A stretch of 32,259 nt of DNA, taken from NCBI GenBank assembly GCA_030618495.1, contig JAUXDE010000004.1, positions 1-32,259 on the forward strand, read 5' to 3'. This document shows positions 8,205 to 14,895 of the stretch, piece by piece. Below the pieces are notes generated by a model, which ran no database searches, was not told the DNA's origin, and was given only the letters and a program-made list of their open reading frames with translations. Both the position numbers and the translations under genes were made by a program. The stretch's first letter is position 1. Every line of letters begins with the position of its first letter. Source of the DNA: Clostridia bacterium. Lineage in GTDB: Bacteria; UBA6262; WVXT01; JAUXBS01.

Positions 8205-10132
8205 TTCTTATCGCGTTCCTCTTTTGCCCTTATTAAATTCTTCCTGGAGCTGACATGGTCCGGGAATAACCTTAAAACCTCTTCCCACAACTCTATTGCC
8301 TCGTCTATCTTGCCGTCGCTGTACTTGAGAAGCGCCTCCTTGTTGATTTCGTCCGCCCTGCTCCCGCATATTTGCTTCAGGGACTCCGCCGCCCGGCTGT
8401 TACCGGGGTTCAGTTTGACGGCATGTTTTAACTTTTCTATGGATTCATCAAAGTTGCCCACATCAAACAGTTCTTTTCCCTTGGAAAAATATTCATCTGA
8501 CAGTTCTTTTTTTGCCTTCTTTAAGAGCCCCACGGCGCTTTCATGCTTCGGGTTGAGCTTAACGGTTGACTCAAGAGTTTTCACTGCCTTATCATAATCC
8601 TGTTTCTCATATTGTTTCAGCCCTTTTTTATAAAGGACATCGGCCTGGCTGTACTCCCGGGCAAGTATTTCAATTTCTTCTGCCTTTCTTGTCTCCTCCT
8701 GTTTTGCCTCCGCCGCCACAATAAAATCCCTGCTTTCCTTGTGTCCCGGTTTTATTAAAAGAACCTTCTTCCACAGTTCAATAGCATCCTTGTACTGTTT
8801 CTTCCTGTAATACTCAAGTCCGTCGTCAAACATGATATCAGCCATTTTTTGTTTTTCGGTAACAATCCTATCCTTGAGCTTTTCGATATAATCCTCTGCC
8901 TGGGGGTGACCCGGGAAAAGGGAAAGTATGTTCTCAAACTCCTCCTTTGACTCCAGGAGTTTGTTCTCCTCAAGGTATCTTCGCCCCTTTTCAAGGTACA
9001 ATTCAACCTTTATATCCTTCACCGTTGAAGCAATCATCCCCAGGTATTTCTTCGCATCCTCATGGTTCGGGTCAAGCACCAGCACATTGTTAAACAACTT
9101 GTTCGCTCTTACGTAATCTTTTCTCCCGTAATACTTCTTTCCCCTGAGGAAATACTTATCTATCTTTTCAAAAATCAATCCTCTTTCAAACCGGTTTCCA
9201 AAACGGTAACTCAGGCTGAACCTGTGGGCCTCCCCGAGAAAACCGTAAGGCGTATAGGCATAGTCAACATCGACAATATCGCTTATAAATCCCATGCCGC
9301 ACCTCAGCCCCTCGTCAAGGTCATACTGGGCAGGTTTTATTTTGTAACCCGCCCTGAGGGCAAACAGATTGCTAATCCTGTATTCACAGCCCACGTTCAT
9401 GCTGATTCTATTATCGTTCGGCAGGTTGAAATCAAGAGCCACCAGGAGATCATCGCCTAATAACCTTGAGGAAAAACCCAGCCTGTAATTCAAGGGCAGA
9501 GGATAGCCGGCAGACGAATGGTTCAACTCAGTTCCCAGGTTCTGCATACTGAACCCGATATTGAACTTTTCCCCGCTTAATTTATAAAGAACGCCCGCAT
9601 CAAGAGCAAACACAACGGCCTGACTCTCATGAAGTGTTTCCCCTATGTACTTTACATTGACCCCCAGGTGGAATGTCCTCCCCTTTTCCCTGTCCAAAGT
9701 TACCTTGTGCGCGTATGTAAGAGCAATTGCCGTATCAGACACGCCTATATTTCCAATGGAAGCTCCATCGTTTCCATATCCCGCAATATCGTTTTTTGAA
9801 AGGCTTGTAATACTGAGCCCGAACGCCCCCGATTTCTTAACAGGCATCACTCCCGAAAGGAAACCGAAACTCATACCACCGAGCCACTGAACGAGCATCC
9901 CCGATACCTCCCACCGGTTTAACTGAGACAACCCCGAAGGATTCCAGTAAAAAGCGCTGGCGTCATCGCTCACGGCGACAAAAGCCTCCCCCATACCTAT
10001 CGCCCTGGGACCCACCCCTAACTTAAGGAAGTTCAGGCCCGTACCGCCCGTTTCCACCGAATAAGCGGTTCCATATATAAAAGGAAACAACAGACAAACT
10101 ATAATAATAAATTTCTTCATTGACATAATCAT
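8201..10132 (-). CDS. PorV/PorQ-like outer-membrane protein with C-terminal TPR array
   Basis: N-term GTGLNFLKLGVGPRAIGMGEAFVAVSDDASAFYWNPSGLSQL is PorV/PorQ-like, followed by beta-barrel-like sequence to about residue 315; then repeated 'YxKAxxLxxxxLxLxPxHxxA' TPR units. 4-nt overlaps with both neighbours. Confidence 0.85.
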   Translation of the reverse strand: MIMSMKKFIIIVCLLFPFIYGTAYSVETGGTGLNFLKLGVGPRAIGMGEAFVAVSDDASAFYWNPSGLSQLNRWEVSGMLVQWLGGMSFGFLSGVMPVKKSGAFGLSITSLSKNDIAGYGNDGASIGNIGVSDTAIALTYAHKVTLDREKGRTFHLGVNVKYIGETLHESQAVVFALDAGVLYKLSGEKFNIGFSMQNLGTELNHSSAGYPLPLNYRLGFSSRLLGDDLLVALDFNLPNDNRISMNVGCEYRISNLFALRAGYKIKPAQYDLDEGLRCGMGFISDIVDVDYAYTPYGFLGEAHRFSLSYRFGNRFERGLIFEKIDKYFLRGKKYYGRKDYVRANKLFNNVLVLDPNHEDAKKYLGMIASTVKDIKVELYLEKGRRYLEENKLLESKEEFENILSLFPGHPQAEDYIEKLKDRIVTEKQKMADIMFDDGLEYYRKKQYKDAIELWKKVLLIKPGHKESRDFIVAAEAKQEETRKAEEIEILAREYSQADVLYKKGLKQYEKQDYDKAVKTLESTVKLNPKHESAVGLLKKAKKELSDEYFSKGKELFDVGNFDESIEKLKHAVKLNPGNSRAAESLKQICGSRADEINKEALLKYSDGKIDEAIELWEEVLRLFPDHVSSRKNLIRAKEERDKK

Positions 10133-11484
10133 TTAATTATAACCAGCTGACCGGACTTGCTCTTCTCGGCATTAAATATGTAGTACAGGTACACCCCGCT
10201 TGAAAACTTATCCACGTCAAGCGTATCATTAGAACCGTCCCCGTCAACTTCTTCTATGGTCTGGACAAGTTCCCCCGATAAGGTGTATACCTTAATCGTT
10301 GCCTGTGACGATAAACCTGTAAATTTAATCTCCGTATGATTTTCCGGGCTATTTGCTATAAAAGGAACGGGATACGCGTAAGCGCCTGATAAATTGGTCT
10401 CATTAACGCCCATGAGCGTATATATAGAAAAATGATTGACCTTTGCGGTGACTGTATTTGCCGATGTATCGACCACGGAACCCGGTATTTTTACCCATAT
10501 ACTGTCATCCTCGTTTAGCCAGTATATTGCCAGGGTTTCCTCCCTCACGGGAGGCGATGTTCCTTTTACATAATTGCCATCCATCTTATACGGAATTGTT
10601 AACTCAACATCAGAAGAAAAATCATCGTGGGAAAGCGCCAGCGGATTGCCTTTATAAACCTTGATGTCCCTCAGGGTGCTGTCAACAGGCATAAAAAACC
10701 TGTCATCACTGTTATCAGCCTTGATATTAGCGGCAATTATCTGTGAAGTAAAAGCAGGATTCGTATCAATAACAATATAATAACTATTATTACCGAACGG
10801 AAACGGAGGTAATTTTATTTTTGTTTTACCGTCATTGGCGGTAATCGTATGACTACTAGTATTCATTATGGTTAAAAACTCATATGCCCTATAATACCCA
10901 TTGAAATCCCCTCCCGCTCCTATCTCATCCCAGTCATATCCCTGTTCATCGCTAAGTGATACTGTTGCCGTGGGAACACCCACATCCAACCACCACCCGT
11001 ATCCGTCCGTTTGACTTGTATTGGTACTTTCCACACATATCCAGTATGTTGCTCCACTGATTAATTTTGGAGGATTATCCAGGAAAAATTCATGCCAGTG
11101 ATATGTTGTTGTACTGACATTTGCAGTAATTGAATAAAGTGCCGGGGTGGGTTTTGAATCAGGTCTCAAAAAACCATTATCGTTTCTGATTTCCACCGTA
11201 ATATAATCAGTTGTTGATTCAACATTTCTTATCCGTAACTCAACCTTTCCTAAATAGAAATCCTTGGGAGCAACAAAATTCTGGGCAACCCAGCCATAAG
11301 TAGTATTTGCAACTCCATACCAAATAGATATTCCTCCGCTGCTTGTACCAACATGATATTGATGAGAAGATATGGGTGTGGTATATGCTTGCCCGCCGTG
11401 GTCAACCGCAAGAACATTAGAAGTGAACAATAGACATGATAATGAAAGAAATAATATTATTTTAATATAATTTAACCTTAACAT
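10129..11484 (-). CDS. Secreted protein with T9SS-like C-terminal sorting/FlgD-like domain
   Basis: ORF track starts at 11616, but the signal peptide MLRLNYIKIILFLSLSCLLFTSNVLA starts at 11484. C-term AYAYPVPFIANSPENHTEIKFTG...GVYLYYIFNAEKSKSGQLVIIK. Confidence 0.78.
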   Translation of the reverse strand: MLRLNYIKIILFLSLSCLLFTSNVLAVDHGGQAYTTPISSHQYHVGTSSGGISIWYGVANTTYGWVAQNFVAPKDFYLGKVELRIRNVESTTDYITVEIRNDNGFLRPDSKPTPALYSITANVSTTTYHWHEFFLDNPPKLISGATYWICVESTNTSQTDGYGWWLDVGVPTATVSLSDEQGYDWDEIGAGGDFNGYYRAYEFLTIMNTSSHTITANDGKTKIKLPPFPFGNNSYYIVIDTNPAFTSQIIAANIKADNSDDRFFMPVDSTLRDIKVYKGNPLALSHDDFSSDVELTIPYKMDGNYVKGTSPPVREETLAIYWLNEDDSIWVKIPGSVVDTSANTVTAKVNHFSIYTLMGVNETNLSGAYAYPVPFIANSPENHTEIKFTGLSSQATIKVYTLSGELVQTIEEVDGDGSNDTLDVDKFSSGVYLYYIFNAEKSKSGQLVIIK

Positions 11485-11754
11485 TTTAAACCCTGGAGAA
11501 TTATACAACAGTTTTAACCAGGTAGCAAGGATTTTTTTTAAAACCTTTCCCCGCACTGCCGGAAAGCCAGAAAAAATGTGAGGGTTCTTATTTTTATATG
11601 AACCTTCCAGAAACATATAATACCAAGAATATCAGTGTTTTTCAGGTTTTTCATGAAACATTTAAAACAACAGATTTTGTCACTAATGTTACAAAATTAT
11701 TACTGAATATGAACTATATAGCGACGATAAACGAAATATTTACGAAAATAATAC

Positions 11755-11783
11755 TTGACAAACCAAAATACCTGTGATATAAT
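11755..11783 (+). promoter_or_regulatory. Consensus extended -10 sigma70-type promoter for the riboswitch transcript
   Basis: TTGACA (11755-11760), 17 bp spacer, TATAAT (11778-11783), preceded by TGA (extended -10). Confidence 0.88.
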
Positions 11784-11831
11784 TTACATTGAAAGGACAA
11801 AGTAGAAAGGACAATTTAATATTTAACAGGT

Positions 11832-11930
11832 TTATCCGATAATAGCAAACCATTCCGAAAGGGTGGGACGCAAAGCCACGGAACTAAATCCCGGGAAACC
11901 GGGACAAGCAAGCCGGGTTACCGAAGATAA
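11832..11930 (+). ncRNA. GEMM-I (cyclic dinucleotide) riboswitch aptamer
   Basis: GCAAACCATTCCGAAAGGGTGGGACGCAAAGCCACGG...TCCCGGGAAACCGGGA...GCCGGGTTACCGAAG. P1 TTATC-CG / CG-AA-GATAA, GAAA tetraloop on P2, GGGACGCAAAGCC core. Confidence 0.95.
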
Positions 11931-11970
11931 GATTATTGTTAATTCTTATTTGTGGTAACCCGGTTTTTTT
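11913..11970 (+). terminator. Riboswitch expression-platform intrinsic terminator
   Basis: 10 bp perfect stem CCGGGTTACC (11913-11922) / GGTAACCCGG (11954-11963), then T7 (11964-11970). The 5' arm is part of the aptamer. Confidence 0.92.
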
Positions 11971-11981
11971 GGAGGCTTGAA

Positions 11982-13709
11982 ATGAAAATTAAAAGAATAT
12001 TAATACTTAGTTTATTCTTCATGATTTCAGGTCTACTTATATACCCGCTTAATGCTGAATTCGTTGTTGTCGTGGAACCCGAAGATGAAGTCACCGTGGT
12101 TTTTGACAACGATATTCCTGCTCCCCCCCCTGTCGAAGAACCTCCCGCTGAAGAACCCACCGTTGAAGAGCCTGCAGAAGTCCCCGGAACTGATACCGTG
12201 GATTTGACTGTAGATGACACTAATTCAAACATTGTATACAAGAAGCTGGTTTTTAACCTCAGTGATTACATTTCCGAGAACACAACGATTATAGAAGGCA
12301 GGATCTGGTTCAGCCGCAGTAAGAACGACACCGACAAATACTACGAACAGGCAAGATTATGGATCAAGCAGCTGCCCAAGAAGAATAAAGAATCAATGAA
12401 AGTTTCTTTAAAGAAGAAATGGAGCAAACCATACACGTCTAACTGCAAGAAGGGCGGATACGAATGGAATGTTACGGATGAACTAATAGGCCTAATAACT
12501 GACGGCAATGATAGTTTTGAAATTAACGTTAAATACTATAACAAGGAATCATTAAGTAAATCATTCTTATTGATTACTTATGAAAACGAAGAATCCAGTG
12601 AAACCGGCGCCCTGATTAGCGCATCCGTTGATGTTTATCCAAAAACCATTAACCTCAAGAGCAGGCGTTCATGGATCAAAGCCCATATAGAACTTCCTGA
12701 AGAATACGATGCGAACGAAATAGACATTTCAAGTGTAAAGATCACAGAAATCGACGGTTCACAGATAGAGGCAATATCCATCGCTAACGGATATAAAAAG
12801 GCCTCAGGTTTAATGGTCCGGTTCCCCAGAGAAGAGCTAAAGAAAGTCCTTTCACCGGCAGTAAATGTATCCATAACCGTTGCCGGCAGTCTTGCCAGTG
12901 GAGAAAAATTCGTTGGCAAAACGCTGGTAAATGTTATAGAGCCGGGAATAAATAAGCTGATATCGGTAAGCGGCGGCGGAGTCGGTAATCTCAAGAATGC
13001 GAATATTAACATCCCGCTGGGAGCCCTTGACGAAGCAACGGAAATCACCATAGCTACAGATGAAGAAACTGAGGAAGAGGATTCCGATGAAGATCAGGAT
13101 TCAGACAATGCCTTGGATGAACAGGAACTTGAAGGAATTGGTAAGGGCTGTCACTTCGGCCCCGAAGGAACACAGTTTAATAAGCCGGTTCTTATAACTC
13201 TTTATTATGACGATATAGAAGGGAATGATTCCCGGAATTTGAATATTTACTATTGGAACACAGCGCTTAGGTTATGGGAAGTTCTCGCTAATTCTGAAGT
13301 TGATACCGCGAACAATTCAGTAAGCGCCGAAGTGAAACATTTTTCACTGTACCGGGTACTTTCAACCAAAGCGGCCGAATCCAACGAAGACTATCTTGGT
13401 TCATCCTTTAGGCTGGGCGAGGTATACTGCTATCCCAGCCCGGCAAGAGAAGGAATAGACCCCACGTTTCATGTTGAAGCCGACAACGCAAATGAAATTC
13501 AAATAAGGATCTTTAATGTTGCCGGAAATGAAGTTAATGCAATCCTTCTCGATGGTTCCAATATTGTCTACAAGAATTCAATACCGGCATATGAGTATGT
13601 CTGGAACACAGCAGGTGTTGCCTCGGGTGTTTATGTATACTCCGTTACGGCAGTAAAAGAAGGCCATCAGTCTCTGCGGGTAATCAAGAAAATGGGGATT
13701 GTAAAATGA
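11982..13709 (+). CDS. Riboswitch-controlled secreted protein (Pro/Glu-rich segment, ZU5-like segment, acidic stretch, T9SS-like C-terminus)
   Basis: ATG 11982 after GGAGG (11971-11975); the listed GTG start at 11952 lies in the terminator. Signal peptide MKIKRILILSLFFMISGLLIYPLNA. C-term YCYPSPAREG...GVYVYSVTAVKEGHQSLRVIKKMGIVK. Confidence 0.8.
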   Translation: MKIKRILILSLFFMISGLLIYPLNAEFVVVVEPEDEVTVVFDNDIPAPPPVEEPPAEEPTVEEPAEVPGTDTVDLTVDDTNSNIVYKKLVFNLSDYISENTTIIEGRIWFSRSKNDTDKYYEQARLWIKQLPKKNKESMKVSLKKKWSKPYTSNCKKGGYEWNVTDELIGLITDGNDSFEINVKYYNKESLSKSFLLITYENEESSETGALISASVDVYPKTINLKSRRSWIKAHIELPEEYDANEIDISSVKITEIDGSQIEAISIANGYKKASGLMVRFPREELKKVLSPAVNVSITVAGSLASGEKFVGKTLVNVIEPGINKLISVSGGGVGNLKNANINIPLGALDEATEITIATDEETEEEDSDEDQDSDNALDEQELEGIGKGCHFGPEGTQFNKPVLITLYYDDIEGNDSRNLNIYYWNTALRLWEVLANSEVDTANNSVSAEVKHFSLYRVLSTKAAESNEDYLGSSFRLGEVYCYPSPAREGIDPTFHVEADNANEIQIRIFNVAGNEVNAILLDGSNIVYKNSIPAYEYVWNTAGVASGVYVYSVTAVKEGHQSLRVIKKMGIVK

Positions 13710-14677
13710 AGAGAATAATCATTACCGTCTTTTTGCTCCTGGGCCTGGTATCCGGCAGTCATTCTCTTGCCGGGACCGCAGCAACAGGCGCGTCCTTCCT
13801 CAATATAGGCACGGATGCAAGGGCAATGAGCATGGGAAATGCATTTACAGGCATGGCCAGCGGTATAAGCGCGATTCACTATAACCCTTCCGGGATTGCC
13901 GGTCTTCAGGAAAAGGAATTTCAGGCCAGCCATTCCGAATGGATGTCCGGCATGCATTACGAGTGCATGGGATTTGCATCGCCGGTGGAAATAAGCATCG
14001 GTGACGCCTTTGAAACAAAAGGCGCCGCGGGAATCAGTTTGATATATTTCTCAACAGGCGAAATAGAAAGAAGAAGCCTGTCAGGAGAAAAACTTGAAGG
14101 GAATTACAGCGCTTCTGATATGGCTCTCGCATTCTCTTACGGCCAAAAACTTAACAATAGAACGGCCCTTGGAATGAATTTCAAAATAATCAGCCAGACA
14201 ATTGACACTGAGAATGCCGGGGGATTTGCAGTTGACCTGGGGAGCACTCACAAAACATCTGTTCCGGGCCTTTCTCTCGGAATAGCCATGAGGAACCTGG
14301 GGCCGCAAATGAGATTCATTCAGGCGGACTACCGGCTCCCATTGGAACTCTCCATCGGCGGAACCTTCATGTCCCGGGACATTAACGGTTATACAATCGG
14401 AATGGATATCAGTTACCAACCGTTTGAAGAAAGAACAAACATATCTTTTGGCGGCGAATACAACTTCAACAGCATATTCAGTTTCAGGACAGGCTATTCG
14501 CTGGATGCCTTTAAATCAGGCCTCGCTTCTGGGAATATCGGCGGGCTGCTGTCTTCCGCCGGCGGGCTGTCGGGAGGAATAGGGTTAAACTTCCCAAAAT
14601 ACAGTATTGATTATGCCTTCCTGCCGATAGGAGAACTCGGCATAACACATCGCATAACCTTCTCAACCAGATTTTAG
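13706..14677 (+). CDS. PorV/PorQ-family outer-membrane protein
   Basis: GTAATGASFLNIGTDARAMSMGNAFTGMASGISAIHYNPSGIAGL; barrel-like C-terminus ending ITFSTRF. ATGA overlap with the upstream gene. Confidence 0.85.
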   Translation: MKRIIITVFLLLGLVSGSHSLAGTAATGASFLNIGTDARAMSMGNAFTGMASGISAIHYNPSGIAGLQEKEFQASHSEWMSGMHYECMGFASPVEISIGDAFETKGAAGISLIYFSTGEIERRSLSGEKLEGNYSASDMALAFSYGQKLNNRTALGMNFKIISQTIDTENAGGFAVDLGSTHKTSVPGLSLGIAMRNLGPQMRFIQADYRLPLELSIGGTFMSRDINGYTIGMDISYQPFEERTNISFGGEYNFNSIFSFRTGYSLDAFKSGLASGNIGGLLSSAGGLSGGIGLNFPKYSIDYAFLPIGELGITHRITFSTRF

Positions 14678-14841
14678 AAACAACTTCAAACATTCACTAA
14701 ACAACTTTAAATTTCCCAATTAAGATTTATTAACGTAATTATTTCTTTTCTCGCCACTTTTTTATCATGGTATAATTCCAGATACAGTTAATTATATTCT
14801 ATATTATAAACAGTATAATTTATATAAAAATAATAATTGTG

Positions 14842-14870
14842 TTGAAAAGAATCCATTTCTCACCTATAAT
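14842..14870 (+). promoter_or_regulatory. Sigma70-type promoter
   Basis: TTGAAA (14842-14847), 17 bp spacer, TATAAT (14865-14870). The implied TSS near 14877 favours the ATG at 14896. Confidence 0.65.
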
Positions 14871-14895
14871 ATAGATGAATCCGGAAGGTTGTTAT

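Noticed and set aside
11952-11981. ORF-track GTG start at 11952
   Set aside because: Lies within the riboswitch terminator stem; ATG 11982 has the SD and begins the signal peptide.
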